A DNA stretch of 64,000 nucleotides from Flavobacterium sp. IMCC34852 (GTDB taxonomy: Bacteria > Bacteroidota > Bacteroidia > Flavobacteriales > Flavobacteriaceae): contig NZ_CP121446.1 in assembly GCF_030643905.1 (NCBI RefSeq), positions 2,356,001 through 2,420,000 of the forward strand, in the 5' to 3' direction. Shown here piece after piece: positions 34,416 to 44,561 of this stretch. A program made the position numbers and the translations under genes. The notes under the pieces are model-generated. The model searched no databases and was not told where the DNA came from. It saw nothing but the letters and a program-made list of their open reading frames with translations. Within the stretch, counting starts at the first letter, position 1. Each line of letters starts with the position of its first letter.

Positions 34416-36872
34416 ATGGCAAAAACAGTAAAGAAAGAAACTAAAGAAAAGGAAAAAGACCCTAATCTGGAGCTCAAAATACTAAAGACTAAAAAACAAT
34501 ACCGAATGCTGTTTGGCTTTGTGTTGGTCTTGTTGTCTATAGCCTTTTTGGTTTCCTTTATCTCTTTCTTTCTGCATGGTCGTGTTGACCAAAGCGCCGT
34601 GGATGCCCTCACTGACAGGAATGAAGCAGTGCAAAATTGGTTGGGAAAATTTGGCGCCTATTTGGCCGATTTGTTTATCTACCGTGGTTTTGGTGTAGCT
34701 TCTTTCCTATTTGTCAAATTGTTCTTTTTGAGTGGTGCTTTCTTGGTTTTGGATTTACCGGTACACAAATTAAAGAACACTTGGTTTTGGGACTTGTTTG
34801 CCTTAGTGGTTTTATCCATATTGTTTGGCTTCTTTGCTTACACTTTACCCGAATTAGGCGGAACCATCGGTTACGAAATGAACTTGTTCCTGCAAGATTA
34901 TATCGGAAAAACCGGAACGGCTTTGTTATTGGTTTTCTCCATCATTGTTTACCTAATCTTTAAAATAAAAATCTCTCCCGATGCCATCAAGTCTTTCTTC
35001 GAAAAGAAACACAAAGACCTCAAAGAAGACATCAGCAGCATGGCCGGTGCCAATGACAAAGGCGTAGATTACAATCTTGAAGAGTTTGCCGTAAACGAAG
35101 AAACGGAAGAGGAAATAGCAGAACCCACCTTGGTCACTTCTCAATTTGAAATTAATAAAGAAGCGCTCAAACCTACCATTGAACATGCTTCGGAAATCAA
35201 TTTGGAACCTACCATTAAAACCGTTACTCCTACGCCACAGCCTGAACCTGCCAAGCAAATTATTGAAACCAATGATGAAGCTTTTGTAATTGAAAAAGCA
35301 GCAGATGAAGATGTTATGGAGGAAAACTTGGCGGCCAAACTGGTAGAAGATTTTGGTTTATTTGACCCAACCTTAGAATTATCCAACTATAAATTCCCAA
35401 CGATTGACTTGCTCAAAGAATATACTTCTGTAGGCATTACCATCAATCAGGAGGAATTAGAAGAAAATAAAAACCGTATTGTAGAAACCCTTCGCAATTA
35501 TAAAATCGATATTGCCCAAATCAAAGCTACTGTCGGTCCTTCGGTGACTTTGTATGAAATCGTACCCGAAGCCGGGATTCGTATTTCTAAAATCAAAAGT
35601 TTGGAAGACGATATTGCTTTGTCTTTGTCTGCTTTAGGGATTCGTATCATTGCACCTATTCCCGGAAAAGGAACCATTGGTATTGAGGTACCGAACAAGA
35701 ACCCGACTATGGTACCGATGAAGAGTGTCATTTCTGCGGCTAAATTCCAAGAAGCGGAAATGGAATTGCCTATCGCTTTAGGAAAAACCATCTCCAATGA
35801 AACCTTTGTGGTTGATTTAGCCAAAATGCCTCACTTGTTGATGGCCGGTGCTACCGGACAAGGAAAATCGGTGGGATTGAATGCCGTATTGACTTCGTTA
35901 TTGTACAAAAAGCATCCTGCGGAAGTGAAGTTTGTTTTGGTGGATCCGAAGAAAGTAGAACTAACTCTATTCAACAAGATAGAGCGTCATTATTTGGCCA
36001 AATTACCCGATGTAGAAGACGCCATCATTACCGACAACACCAAAGTAATCAATACTTTGAACTCGCTTTGTTTGGAGATGGACAATCGTTATTCTTTATT
36101 AAAAGACGCTATGGTGCGTAACATTAAAGAGTATAACGAGAAATTCAAATCCCGTAAACTCAATCCGGAGAACGGTCACCGTTTCTTGCCTTATATTGTT
36201 TTGGTAGTGGATGAGTTTGCCGATTTAATCATGACCGCCGGTAAAGAAGTAGAAACCCCTATTGCGCGTTTGGCACAATTGGCCCGTGCCATCGGTATTC
36301 ACTTGATTATTGCTACGCAAAGACCTTCGGTAAATGTGATTACCGGTATTATTAAAGCCAACTTCCCGGCGCGTATTGCTTTCCGAGTTACTTCTAAAAT
36401 TGATTCGAGAACAATTTTGGATACCCAAGGGGCTGACCAATTAATAGGCCGAGGAGATTTGTTGTATTCTAACGGTAATGATTTGGTACGTGTACAATGT
36501 GCCTTTGTGGATACACCCGAAGTAGAAAAGATTGTTGACTATATTGGTTCCCAAAAAGCGTATGCCAGTGCTTATTTATTGCCGGAATACGTTGGCGAAG
36601 AAGGCAGTGGCGTGAATTTAGAATTTGACATCTCAGAAAGAGACAGCATGTTTAGAGAAGCGGCCGAAATAATAGTGACGGCCCAACAAGGTTCGGCATC
36701 ATTATTGCAAAGAAAATTGAAACTGGGTTACAACCGCGCCGGTAGACTGATTGATCAGCTCGAAGCCGCCGGAATTGTAGGTCCGTTTGAAGGAAGCAAA
36801 GCCCGCAGTGTGAACATCACCGACTTGGCTTCTTTGGAACAATTTTTTAACAATGAACAAAATAACCATTAA
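34416..36872 (+). CDS. ftsK: DNA translocase FtsK
   Basis: 818 residues. Four N-terminal membrane helices (about 30-190), an acidic linker (about 190-310), then the alpha-beta motor with Walker A GATGQGKSVGLNAVL (about 481-495) and Walker B IVLVVDEFADLIM (about 593-605), and a C-terminal gamma winged helix (ASLLQRKLKLGYNRAGRLIDQLEAAGIVG). Moves chromosome ends across the closing septum during division. 43 bases after dgkA; the next ATG follows the stop by one base. Confidence 0.97.
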   Translation: MAKTVKKETKEKEKDPNLELKILKTKKQYRMLFGFVLVLLSIAFLVSFISFFLHGRVDQSAVDALTDRNEAVQNWLGKFGAYLADLFIYRGFGVASFLFVKLFFLSGAFLVLDLPVHKLKNTWFWDLFALVVLSILFGFFAYTLPELGGTIGYEMNLFLQDYIGKTGTALLLVFSIIVYLIFKIKISPDAIKSFFEKKHKDLKEDISSMAGANDKGVDYNLEEFAVNEETEEEIAEPTLVTSQFEINKEALKPTIEHASEINLEPTIKTVTPTPQPEPAKQIIETNDEAFVIEKAADEDVMEENLAAKLVEDFGLFDPTLELSNYKFPTIDLLKEYTSVGITINQEELEENKNRIVETLRNYKIDIAQIKATVGPSVTLYEIVPEAGIRISKIKSLEDDIALSLSALGIRIIAPIPGKGTIGIEVPNKNPTMVPMKSVISAAKFQEAEMELPIALGKTISNETFVVDLAKMPHLLMAGATGQGKSVGLNAVLTSLLYKKHPAEVKFVLVDPKKVELTLFNKIERHYLAKLPDVEDAIITDNTKVINTLNSLCLEMDNRYSLLKDAMVRNIKEYNEKFKSRKLNPENGHRFLPYIVLVVDEFADLIMTAGKEVETPIARLAQLARAIGIHLIIATQRPSVNVITGIIKANFPARIAFRVTSKIDSRTILDTQGADQLIGRGDLLYSNGNDLVRVQCAFVDTPEVEKIVDYIGSQKAYASAYLLPEYVGEEGSGVNLEFDISERDSMFREAAEIIVTAQQGSASLLQRKLKLGYNRAGRLIDQLEAAGIVGPFEGSKARSVNITDLASLEQFFNNEQNNH

Positions 36873-36873
36873 A

Positions 36874-37515
36874 ATGAACAAGATTCTATCTATTGCATTA
36901 CTCCTATTCTTGAGTTTTACTGCTAATGCACAAGATAAAAAAGCCAAAGACTTGTTAGACCAAGTTACCGCTAAGGTAAAAACCTATAAGAATATCTCCA
37001 TCGATTTTAAATATACTCTTTACAACAGTAAAGAAAACATCAATAAAGAAAGTAAAGGCAATTTGGTGCTCGAAGGCAACAAATATGTGTTGAACTTCTT
37101 AGGCGTTACCAAAATATATGACGGTAAAAAAAGCTACACCATCGTACCCGAAGATGAAGAAGTAACTATTTCGAGTGTGAATGACAAAGATGAAAATGCC
37201 GTAACACCAGCCAAAATGCTTACCTTTTTCAACAGTGGTTACAAATACTACTGGGATATACTTCAAGACGTTAAAGGACGTAAAATACAGTACATTAAAT
37301 TGGTACCTACCAATGCCAAAGACCAACGCAAAGAAGTGTTGCTGGGTATCGATTCTCAAACCAAAAACATCTACAACGTGATTGAAATGGGGAAAAACGG
37401 AACTAAAACCACTTTGACTGTTAATTCTTTTAAAACCAATCAGCCATTATCAAAAAATCAGTTTACCTTTGCAGCGAGTAAATATCCCAATTACTACATC
37501 AACAAAATAGATTAA
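36874..37515 (+). CDS. LolA-like outer membrane lipoprotein carrier
   Basis: 213 residues from ATG 36874; an earlier in-frame ATG overlaps the ftsK end and lacks a role because the signal peptide (MNKILSIALLLFLSFTANAQ) begins here. The mature part has the LolA-like half-barrel pattern (VKTYKNISIDFKYTLYN, GNLVLEGNKYVLNFLG, KIYDGKKSYTIVPEDEEV). Probably ferries lipoproteins across the periplasm. Directly followed by an LptF/G-type permease. Confidence 0.85.
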   Translation: MNKILSIALLLFLSFTANAQDKKAKDLLDQVTAKVKTYKNISIDFKYTLYNSKENINKESKGNLVLEGNKYVLNFLGVTKIYDGKKSYTIVPEDEEVTISSVNDKDENAVTPAKMLTFFNSGYKYYWDILQDVKGRKIQYIKLVPTNAKDQRKEVLLGIDSQTKNIYNVIEMGKNGTKTTLTVNSFKTNQPLSKNQFTFAASKYPNYYINKID

Positions 37516-37522
37516 GCTCGAG

Positions 37523-39409
37523 GTGAAAATACTTGACCGGTACTTATTAAAATCTTTCCTGATTACATTTACTACGGTATTTGTAATCTTGTTTTTTATA
37601 TTCGTACTCCAAGTAGTTTGGCTCTTTATCTCCGAATTGGCCGGAAAAGACTTAGACATCGTTATGATTCTTAAGTTCTTACTTTTCAAAATGCCGAGTA
37701 TCATTCCTTTGGTTTTACCGCTTTCTGTATTGTTGGCTTCTATCATGACTTTTGGTAGTTTGGCCGAGAACTATGAGTTTGCCGCTATGAAGTCTTCGGG
37801 AATTTCTTTGCAACGCGCCATGCGCAGTCTGACGGCATTTATATTACTACTCAGTATTGTTGCCTTTTTCTTTGCCAACAATGTCATTCCGTTTGCCGAA
37901 TATAAGTTTATCAACTTCCGAAGAAACATAGCTCAGGTGAAGCCCGCCATGGCGATAGCCGAAGGACAGTTTAGCGAAGTTGGTGCCTACAATATTAAAG
38001 TAGAAAAGAAATCGGGTGACAACGGTCGTTACCTTAGTCAGGTTACCATTCACAAAAAATCACAATTAGGAGCCGGAAGCAATACGGTTATCAAAGCCAA
38101 AAAAGGAGAATTGGTAAGCAGTGAAGATTCTAATGTGCTGAAACTGGTCCTCAATGACGGTAATTATTATGAAGACATTCCGATAAAGAAATTTGAAGAC
38201 CGCGACAAAATGCCGTTTGCCAAGAGTGAATTCCAAAGGTATGTCATCAATATTGATTTATCGAAACTCAACAATACTAACATCAACGAAGAAAAAATCA
38301 CCAACACCAACACCATGTTGAATGTGAGTGAACTTTCTTATACGCTTGACTCGCTGCAAAATAACTTTGCTAAAGATATTGTTTCCTATACGGAAAACAT
38401 CAGCCAACGCTCGAGTATGACCCTCAGCAATTTAGTCAAAGACAGTATAGCCCCTAAACTCGATGAAACCGATTTGCTGAAGAGTTACTCTGAAAGCGAT
38501 AGAATGCATATTTTAAGAGTGGCCAACAGCAATATAGATGCGGTCAACTTCTCGTTGGAGACTTCCAAATACGAACTCCAAGACAAACAAAAAAACATCA
38601 ACCAACATTGGATAGCCTTGTACGATAAATTTGTAATTGCCTATGCCTGTTTGCTGATGTTCTTTATCGGTGCGCCGCTTGGAGCCATTATTCGAAAAGG
38701 AGGTTTGGGATTGCCTATTGTATTTGCGGTGCTCATCTTTATTATCTTCCACTTCATTAATACTTTTGGTAAAAAGGTGGCCCAACAGGATGAAATTTCC
38801 CCTTTCTTGGGTTGTTGGATGTCGTCGTTTGTCTTGACACCGCTGGCCATCATCTTGACCAAAAGAGCCACAGACGATAAAGGTTTCAGTATGAACTTTG
38901 ATTGGCTGAGTAATTTCTTCAACCGCATTTTCCCCGATAAAACGGTGCCGGTATTGGCGACCCAAGGCGTTACGCCCGACTTGGCCATAGACGCACAAGA
39001 AGTACACCAATATTTGAATACGCTACCCGCCGACAGTAAGCCTAAAGCCATTGTTGAAGAGAAAGTATTGCCTACCGATAATCGTTCGGTGGAAACCCTC
39101 TTGCAACAGTACAACCTGTTTAGCTTGGTGGGCTTATTGAGTAATCTTATATTATTGGGTGTTTTCTTTTGGGGCAAACCCGATACTTTAGTTATAATCA
39201 TCATAGCCGCAGTAGTCGCTATGGCGTTATTCTTTAGCCTATATAAAGCCCAGCAAGCCTTAAGAACTTTGGCCGCCAAGGCTAATAAGAAAGCAGACAT
39301 ACCGCTTTTGGCATTATTGGCAGCAGGGTTTCCTTTTTACGTCTTGTTTTATGTTTACAACAGGATATTAGTCAAACAACTTATTACAACAACTAACACA
39401 ACGGTCTGA
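37523..39409 (+). CDS. LptF/LptG family permease (YjgP/YjgQ) with extra C-terminal membrane domain
   Basis: 628 residues with a GTG start. The first 430 residues follow the LptF/LptG plan: [16 protein letters not shown], three helices, a periplasmic beta domain and [26 protein letters not shown] further 190 residues include three membrane helices near the end that E. coli LptF/G lack. Part of the lipopolysaccharide export ABC transporter. Its stop shares one base with the ribB start (TGATG). Confidence 0.88.
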   Translation: MKILDRYLLKSFLITFTTVFVILFFIFVLQVVWLFISELAGKDLDIVMILKFLLFKMPSIIPLVLPLSVLLASIMTFGSLAENYEFAAMKSSGISLQRAMRSLTAFILLLSIVAFFFANNVIPFAEYKFINFRRNIAQVKPAMAIAEGQFSEVGAYNIKVEKKSGDNGRYLSQVTIHKKSQLGAGSNTVIKAKKGELVSSEDSNVLKLVLNDGNYYEDIPIKKFEDRDKMPFAKSEFQRYVINIDLSKLNNTNINEEKITNTNTMLNVSELSYTLDSLQNNFAKDIVSYTENISQRSSMTLSNLVKDSIAPKLDETDLLKSYSESDRMHILRVANSNIDAVNFSLETSKYELQDKQKNINQHWIALYDKFVIAYACLLMFFIGAPLGAIIRKGGLGLPIVFAVLIFIIFHFINTFGKKVAQQDEISPFLGCWMSSFVLTPLAIILTKRATDDKGFSMNFDWLSNFFNRIFPDKTVPVLATQGVTPDLAIDAQEVHQYLNTLPADSKPKAIVEEKVLPTDNRSVETLLQQYNLFSLVGLLSNLILLGVFFWGKPDTLVIIIIAAVVAMALFFSLYKAQQALRTLAAKANKKADIPLLALLAAGFPFYVLFYVYNRILVKQLITTTNTTV

Positions 39410-40545
39410 TGGACACCACCACTAAAATACAACTCAACACTATAGAAGAAGCCATTGAAGACATTCGACAAGGCAAAGTCATTATCGTAGTAGATGATGA
39501 AGACCGTGAGAATGAAGGCGATTTTTTGGCAGCCGCCGAAAAAGTAACTCCTGAGATGATTAACTTTATGGCTACCCACGGCCGAGGCCTAATTTGTGCA
39601 CCGCTCACAGAGCGTCGTTGTAACGAATTGGAACTGCACTCGATGGTGAAGAACAACACCGACCACATGGAAACCGCGTTTACCGTTTCGGTAGATTTAA
39701 AGGGTCATGGGGTTACTACCGGTATCTCGGCAGCCGACAGGGCTAAAACAATCTTGGCCTTGGTGAATGAAGATACCAAACCACATGATTTAGCGCGCCC
39801 GGGACACATATTCCCTTTGACGGCTAAGCAAGGCGGTGTCTTGAGAAGAACCGGTCATACCGAAGCCGCTATCGACTTTGCTAGACTGGCCGGATTCAAA
39901 TCGGCAGGAGTGATTGTGGAGATTATGAACGAAGACGGAACCATGGCACGTTTGCCCGAATTGGTAGAAGTGGCTAAGAAGTTTGATTTGAAATTGGTTT
40001 CCATAGAAGACTTGGTAGCCTACCGCATGCAACACGACAGTCTGATTGTAAAGAAAGAAGACTTTGAAATAGAAACCCGTTTTGGTTCGTTCCGTTTGAG
40101 AGCTTACCAACAAACGACCAACAAACAAGTGCACTTGGCACTGACCAAAGGCAGTTGGAATACCGGCGAAGCTATCTTAACCCGTATCATTTCGACCCAA
40201 GCCAATAACGATATCCTAAACAGTTTAACGGATAGTATGGATAAAAAGCTGGACGATGTATTTAACCGCATCATCCAGGAAGGTAAAGGCGCTATCCTAT
40301 TTGTAAACCCTGAGAAAGACTCATCGGATTTACTAAACCGATTAACCGAACTCAAACAACTGCAATCAGAAGGTATTTTAAAAGCACCACAGATTAAAAT
40401 GGACATCAAAGACTTTGGTATTGGTGCCCAAATACTCCACGACATCGACATCGCGAAGATTAGATTAATCTCAAACACTACCCAAACCAAGCGTGTGGGA
40501 ATGATTGGGTATGGATTGGAGATTACGGAGTATGTGGCGTATTAA
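39409..40545 (+). CDS. ribB: 3,4-dihydroxy-2-butanone-4-phosphate synthase with degenerate GTP cyclohydrolase II domain
   Basis: 378 residues. The RibB half (1-205) is intact, with [33 protein letters not shown] and [16 protein letters not shown]. It makes the four-carbon unit of riboflavin from ribulose 5-phosphate. The second half (about 210-378) has the RibA fold but the zinc cysteines of GTP cyclohydrolase II are absent; where CxGDxxGSxxCDC is expected the protein reads [16 protein letters not shown]. It probably does not act on GTP, and a separate RibA must exist. Last gene of the operon. Confidence 0.9.
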   Translation: MDTTTKIQLNTIEEAIEDIRQGKVIIVVDDEDRENEGDFLAAAEKVTPEMINFMATHGRGLICAPLTERRCNELELHSMVKNNTDHMETAFTVSVDLKGHGVTTGISAADRAKTILALVNEDTKPHDLARPGHIFPLTAKQGGVLRRTGHTEAAIDFARLAGFKSAGVIVEIMNEDGTMARLPELVEVAKKFDLKLVSIEDLVAYRMQHDSLIVKKEDFEIETRFGSFRLRAYQQTTNKQVHLALTKGSWNTGEAILTRIISTQANNDILNSLTDSMDKKLDDVFNRIIQEGKGAILFVNPEKDSSDLLNRLTELKQLQSEGILKAPQIKMDIKDFGIGAQILHDIDIAKIRLISNTTQTKRVGMIGYGLEITEYVAY

Positions 40546-40551
40546 TCTCAA

Positions 40552-40586
40552 TAAAAAAACCGATTAAAAACTAATCGGTTTTTTTA
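40552..40586. terminator. Bidirectional terminator after ribB
   Basis: AAAAAAACCGATTA-aaaac-TAATCGGTTTTTTT, 14-bp stem with A and T ends, between ribB and the convergent lipoprotein gene. Confidence 0.93.
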
Positions 40587-40615
40587 TTGGTTATCTTCAT
40601 CAGTAAGAACCTTTA

Positions 40616-41320
40616 TTAAAGTGTTCGTTTCCCTCTAAAAGTACCGCTTTCCCCAAACGTTGGATTGTTCCAGTTACCGGCACAACTTATCGTGGTAATT
40701 TGCCCGTCAAAACTGGCTCCAGAACTCACGTTTCCAAATACGGCATTAAATTGATTGTTGGTTACAACCGCTGAAGTGGTATAGGTTTCATCACTGCCAC
40801 TGCTTAAGACATAGCCGGTTAATACGCCGTTATTCACCATGCATTTGAATATGCCGTTATCATCGCCTTTAAAAGTGCCTTCATAACAAAGCACCTGTGA
40901 ATAAGAGAGTTCATGGATGGCAAAAGCCTGAGGATTGGAGATACCAATATAAGTATAACTGCTGATTACCGGATTACTGCCGTTGGCACTGACCGAAAAG
41001 CGGAAAGAAACCTGACTGTTGCTGAACTCCGCATTGGTAATGTCTTCTCCTAGGGTAAAGTTATAAGTTGTGGTTAAGGTTTGGGTAATTTTATTGTTTT
41101 GGTAAATGTAAGCTTGCGCAATATTATCGCCATTATTGATTACAATTTTGAGCGAACCGTTCATGCCCATAATGATTCCTTTGTAAACCCCAAAAGCCGT
41201 ATTGTCGAACTCAGGCTTGGTTTCAGGTGCTGTTGCATACACTACTTCTTCCTCATCAGAACTACTGCAAGAGAGTAATAAAAACAGAATCGGAAAAAGA
41301 CTTAATACTTTTGCTTTCAT
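40616..41320 (-). CDS. Hypothetical lipoprotein
   Basis: 234 residues. Lipobox LFLLLSCSSSDEEE with the lipid-modified cysteine at about 18. The rest is rich in beta strands with two similar halves (VYKGIIMGMNGSLKIVINNG near 45 and YEGTFKGDDNGIFKCMVNNG near 147), suggesting an internal duplication. Family not recognised. Convergent with ribB. Confidence 0.7.
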   Translation of the reverse strand: MKAKVLSLFPILFLLLSCSSSDEEEVVYATAPETKPEFDNTAFGVYKGIIMGMNGSLKIVINNGDNIAQAYIYQNNKITQTLTTTYNFTLGEDITNAEFSNSQVSFRFSVSANGSNPVISSYTYIGISNPQAFAIHELSYSQVLCYEGTFKGDDNGIFKCMVNNGVLTGYVLSSGSDETYTTSAVVTNNQFNAVFGNVSSGASFDGQITTISCAGNWNNPTFGESGTFRGKRTL

Positions 41321-41582
41321 AAATTTTTGGGTTAGGTTAATGAATTATTTCTTAGTCAACCGTAAATTTAACAATCTTTTGAATACACACAATAGGTTAA
41401 TAATCAAAAGCTTGGGATTGTATTTTATATTAGTTGCTTCTTTGACAGTACGAAGTACGAAGTGGGGAGTATGAAGTGGGAAGTTTGAGGTTGGAAGAAG
41501 TTATTTTAGGGACTAAATAGCAGTTAGTGAAAGGAATAGCTTTGAAGCGAAAAAATAAGTGTATTTTTTACCTTAAATCTTT
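41321..41582. other. Intergenic stretch with short degenerate repeats
   Basis: No gene seen. Around 41448-41500 there are imperfect repeats of GAAGTACGAAGTGGGGAGTATGAAGTGGGAAGT type. The right part leads into the tRNA promoter. Confidence 0.5.
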
Positions 41583-41611
41583 TTGCAAAATGAAAAAGGT
41601 TGCTATATTTG
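41583..41611 (+). promoter_or_regulatory. Promoter of tRNA-Ser (TTG-N18-TATATTTG)
   Basis: TTG at 41583-41585 and TATATTTG at 41604-41611 match the Bacteroidota consensus with ideal spacing, 33 bases before the tRNA. The -7 box lies in the loop of a GGTTGC/GCAACC inverted repeat. Confidence 0.75.
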
Positions 41612-41644
41612 CAACCGCATTAAGCAATTAATGCCCGACTTATT

Positions 41645-41729
41645 GGAGAAATGGCAGAGTGGTCGATTGCGGCAGTCTTGAAAACTGTTGACTGTAACAG
41701 GTCCGGGGGTTCGAATCCCTCTTTCTCCG
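41645..41729 (+). tRNA. tRNA-Ser (anticodon UGA)
   Basis: 85 bases. Acceptor stem GGAGAAA/TTTCTCC, anticodon loop CTTGAAA on a CAGT/ACTG stem giving anticodon TGA, a long variable arm and T-arm GGGGGTTCGAATCCCT. No encoded CCA. An integrase gene follows at once, which marks it as the insertion site of the downstream island. Confidence 0.95.
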
Positions 41730-41763
41730 CAGAAAGCATGTTTCAAAAGAAACATAAAACTTC

Positions 41764-41798
41764 AAAACCCTTTAAACATCAGTGTTTAAAGGGTTTTT
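41764..41798 (+). terminator. Terminator of tRNA-Ser
   Basis: AAAACCCTTTAAACA-tcag-TGTTTAAAGGGTTTTT, a 15-bp perfect stem followed by Ts. Confidence 0.9.
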
Positions 41799-41833
41799 CA
41801 ATTTTGGTCAGTGTGTCAAAAAACACATAAAAG

Positions 41834-41892
41834 ATCATAGTACAGTGCACCTATAGGTGCACCTATGATTTTTAAAGAAAAATAGGTGCACT
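41834..41892. repeat. Palindrome and extra half-site between tRNA-Ser and integrase
   Basis: GTGCACCTATAGGTGCAC (41845-41862) is a perfect 18-base palindrome; ATCATAG (41834-41840) and CTATGAT (41863-41869) extend it with a 4-base asymmetry, and ATAGGTGCAC recurs at 41882-41891. Likely binding sites for integrase or another island protein. Confidence 0.6.
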
Positions 41893-41902
41893 AAATGGAA
41901 AG

Positions 41903-41922
41903 AATTCGCTCCGAATTCGCTT
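41903..41922 (+). repeat. Direct repeat copy 1 (upstream of integrase)
   Basis: A 20-base sequence starting AATTCGCTCC, itself a double of AATTCGCT, found again at 44180-44199. Confidence 0.85.
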
Positions 41923-41981
41923 CTAAATCCCTTTGAATTAAGCGTTTTAAATCAATTTTGTTTAATTTAAAGAAATGTGTT

Positions 41982-43199
41982 ATGCTAAAAATTTTCTTTT
42001 ACATCAGAGCCGAAAAAGTTAAGTCAAACGGCGAAGCCCCAATTTATGCCAAAGTTACCCTGGGTAATCAAAACATCACTATTAGTACCGGAAAGTATAT
42101 TTCCTCTGAAAGATGGTTATTTACAAACAAACTGCGAAATTTACTGAAACTAGAACAGGAAAAAGTGCTCAAAAAGAGCCTTGATTTACTTGTATTGAAC
42201 CTCAACAAAAAGTTCAATGAAATTTATGAAATCTATCCTGACATTGATTTGTCGATATTGAAGGAAGAAATATCAGGAAAAGTAAAGCATCGGAAATCTA
42301 TATTGATATTGAGCATTTTTGAGAAACATAATATTGATTTTGCGAAAAAAGTAAACAACAATGAAAGAGCAGCGGCTTCGTTGCAGAAATATAACCGTTC
42401 ATTAGACTTGATGAAAAACTTCATCAAGAAAACTTATCGGAAAGACGATATTGAAATAGATGAAATTGACGGTGCATTTATTTACAATCTTGAATCTTAT
42501 TTGAAGTACGAAAGCGAATTTAAAGGCGTTGTTGGAATAAAAAACAATTCAGTTGTGAAATACTTCACAAACTTTAAAACCATGTGTAACTTCGGCATAA
42601 GGCTAAATTTAATTGATAAAAATCCATTCAATAAATATGATGGAAAATTGAAAGTTAGGGATGCTACTTTTTTAACAACGGAGGAATTAAATCTAATTGA
42701 ATCGAAAACATTTAGTACAGAACGTTTGGAGAAGGTAAAGAATATCTTTTTATTTAGTTGCTACACAGGATATGCTCCTATTGATGCTTGTAATTTAACA
42801 TTGTCGAATTTGATGCAAGATAGTAATGGACTTTATTGGATAAAAACTGATAGAGTTAAAACGGGTATTAGAGCAAATGTACCGGTTTTACCGCCTGCTC
42901 AAAAAATTATTGATAAGTACAGGGATTCCGAAGTAGGATTAATTCCAAAACTATCGAATCAAAAAATGAATGCCTACTTAAAGGAAATAGCTGATTTGTG
43001 CGGCATTGACAAGAATTTGACTTGGTATGTATCTAGGCATACTTTTGCTACTACTGTAACATTGGGCAATGGTATTAAAATCGAAAATGTATCAGCTATG
43101 ATGGGACATACAAATATTAAGCAAACCCAACATTATGCAAAAGTCCTAGATGCAAGTGTTATGCATGACATGAGTAAACTAATGGAGAAGTATAAATAA
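41982..43199 (+). CDS. Tyrosine recombinase (integrase) of the island
   Basis: 405 residues from ATG 41982 (MLKIFFYIRAEKVKSNGEAPIY), a typical start of Bacteroidota integrases with arm-type DNA-binding domain. A SAM-like core-binding domain follows (about 100-205) and then the catalytic domain: SRHTFATTVTLGNG with the second Arg-His, AMMGHTNIKQTQHYAKV with the third His and the nucleophile Tyr. The first Arg position (CYTGYAPIDACNL) is not Arg, as in CTnDOT-type integrases. An earlier ATG at 41958 was rejected because homologues begin MLKI. It is immediately downstream of tRNA-Ser, its probable target. Confidence 0.92.
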   Translation: MLKIFFYIRAEKVKSNGEAPIYAKVTLGNQNITISTGKYISSERWLFTNKLRNLLKLEQEKVLKKSLDLLVLNLNKKFNEIYEIYPDIDLSILKEEISGKVKHRKSILILSIFEKHNIDFAKKVNNNERAAASLQKYNRSLDLMKNFIKKTYRKDDIEIDEIDGAFIYNLESYLKYESEFKGVVGIKNNSVVKYFTNFKTMCNFGIRLNLIDKNPFNKYDGKLKVRDATFLTTEELNLIESKTFSTERLEKVKNIFLFSCYTGYAPIDACNLTLSNLMQDSNGLYWIKTDRVKTGIRANVPVLPPAQKIIDKYRDSEVGLIPKLSNQKMNAYLKEIADLCGIDKNLTWYVSRHTFATTVTLGNGIKIENVSAMMGHTNIKQTQHYAKVLDASVMHDMSKLMEKYK

Positions 43200-43240
43200 T
43201 CACTATAATTCATTAATTTTAACGATGTTAAAAATGAATT

Positions 43241-44173
43241 ATGATAAATTATTTAAAAGAATTTCAAGACGCATTAGATGATTTCCTGGATCTGTCTATT
43301 TATTTTAATCAAAATGAAATACGATATAAATTCCAAGGTGTTTGGACTTCATCAAATTTTGAAAAAGATATTCAGGAAAAGGCTAAAAACTTAGAGCACT
43401 TATTATCCAGGCAATTGAAAAATGGCTTGGATAATAAAACCTTTTTGTCTGAACTTCAGCTAGAAATTAGGAAGGCTTATAATTTTTTATATGATATCTA
43501 TTACGATGATTTTGATAATTTGTCTAAATCAAATCTGAAAATAAGGTATAGTTCGGCTTACCCGGATTATATTTCTGTTGACCTTTATACATATGAATTT
43601 TTCGAGAAGCTGATATCTAATGAAAAATTTCTTAAACAGTTTCAAAGCGGAAATATTGAATTCCAATTATTGTTCGAATCTTTATCGAATTTGTTCGAAA
43701 ACTTTCAAAAGAATGATACAACCCCAAGTAGGCAGCAATTTGAAAATCTTAAGCTACTGAATTGTATTTACTGTTACCGTGAGATTTTGTTCGACTTACT
43801 AGGACTAATAGACCACTACATTTATAATTTCGATAAAATTGATTTTTCTAAAATTGAGGAAATAGAGTTTCAGCCAATTGTTCAGGCAGTAAAATGTAAT
43901 TTGAATTTGAGCAAAGTAGAAGCTGCAAAATTCTTCAGTTTTTTAATATATGATAAAATTATCTTCATAGATTCTTCTGATGAAAAAGCGGATAAAATTC
44001 GAATTCAAAAATTTATTGAAAATAACTTCACTTATAAATCCTTAAATTCAAAACAAGAGTCTATAACAAAAATTAACCGTGAGATATCAGATTTTAAGTT
44101 ATATAATAAAAGTGATTATAATAAGGTGATTGATGACTTCATCAAAATATTAGAATCCAAAAAGAAGACGTAA
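43241..44173 (+). CDS. Hypothetical island protein after integrase
   Basis: 310 residues, mostly helical, no signal peptide. The last 90 residues (LNLSKVEAAKFFSFLIYDKIIF, then IQKFIENNFTY) look like a small domain common in Bacteroidota mobile-element regulators such as RteC, but the match is weak. A/T-rich. Between integrase and the excisionase-like gene, so a role in control of excision is possible. Confidence 0.6.
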   Translation: MINYLKEFQDALDDFLDLSIYFNQNEIRYKFQGVWTSSNFEKDIQEKAKNLEHLLSRQLKNGLDNKTFLSELQLEIRKAYNFLYDIYYDDFDNLSKSNLKIRYSSAYPDYISVDLYTYEFFEKLISNEKFLKQFQSGNIEFQLLFESLSNLFENFQKNDTTPSRQQFENLKLLNCIYCYREILFDLLGLIDHYIYNFDKIDFSKIEEIEFQPIVQAVKCNLNLSKVEAAKFFSFLIYDKIIFIDSSDEKADKIRIQKFIENNFTYKSLNSKQESITKINREISDFKLYNKSDYNKVIDDFIKILESKKKT

Positions 44174-44179
44174 TCTAAC

Positions 44180-44199
44180 AATTCGCTCCGAATTCGCTT
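44180..44199 (+). repeat. Direct repeat copy 2 (upstream of the excisionase-like gene)
   Basis: Identical over 20 bases to 41903-41922. It lies 63 bases before the HTH gene, as copy 1 lies 60 bases before the integrase ATG. Confidence 0.85.
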
Positions 44200-44261
44200 T
44201 AAAGACTTTGTTTTAGAAATGTTTTTATCAAAGTTTGTAACTCATTTCTAAATAATGAGTT

Positions 44262-44561
44262 ATGAATGATACCAAAGAAGAATTGATAATTCCAACTGTT
44301 GGAAATATTAAAAAACTATTAGAGCCCATCTATTCGAGACTTGATAATATTGACACCACCCTCAATAAAAAGCAAGTTAACACAGGCCACACAAAATACT
44401 ATCGAAACCAAGACCTGAAAAAGATTTTCGGTCTGTCTAGTAATACCATCATTAAGTATCGTGAAACCGGCATATTGCCTCATACCAAATTTGGTGACAT
44501 CTACTTATATGATATTAAAGAAATAGAAGGGATTTTAAAAGCTAATCGAGTTGCATTATGA
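44262..44561 (+). CDS. Excisionase-like HTH protein
   Basis: 99 residues. The MerR/Xis-type winged helix is visible at about 45-95 (YYRNQDLKKIFGLSSNTIIKYRETGILPHTKFGDIYLYD). Such proteins bend DNA at att sites. The gene overlaps the next by four bases (ATGA). Confidence 0.8.
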   Translation: MNDTKEELIIPTVGNIKKLLEPIYSRLDNIDTTLNKKQVNTGHTKYYRNQDLKKIFGLSSNTIIKYRETGILPHTKFGDIYLYDIKEIEGILKANRVAL

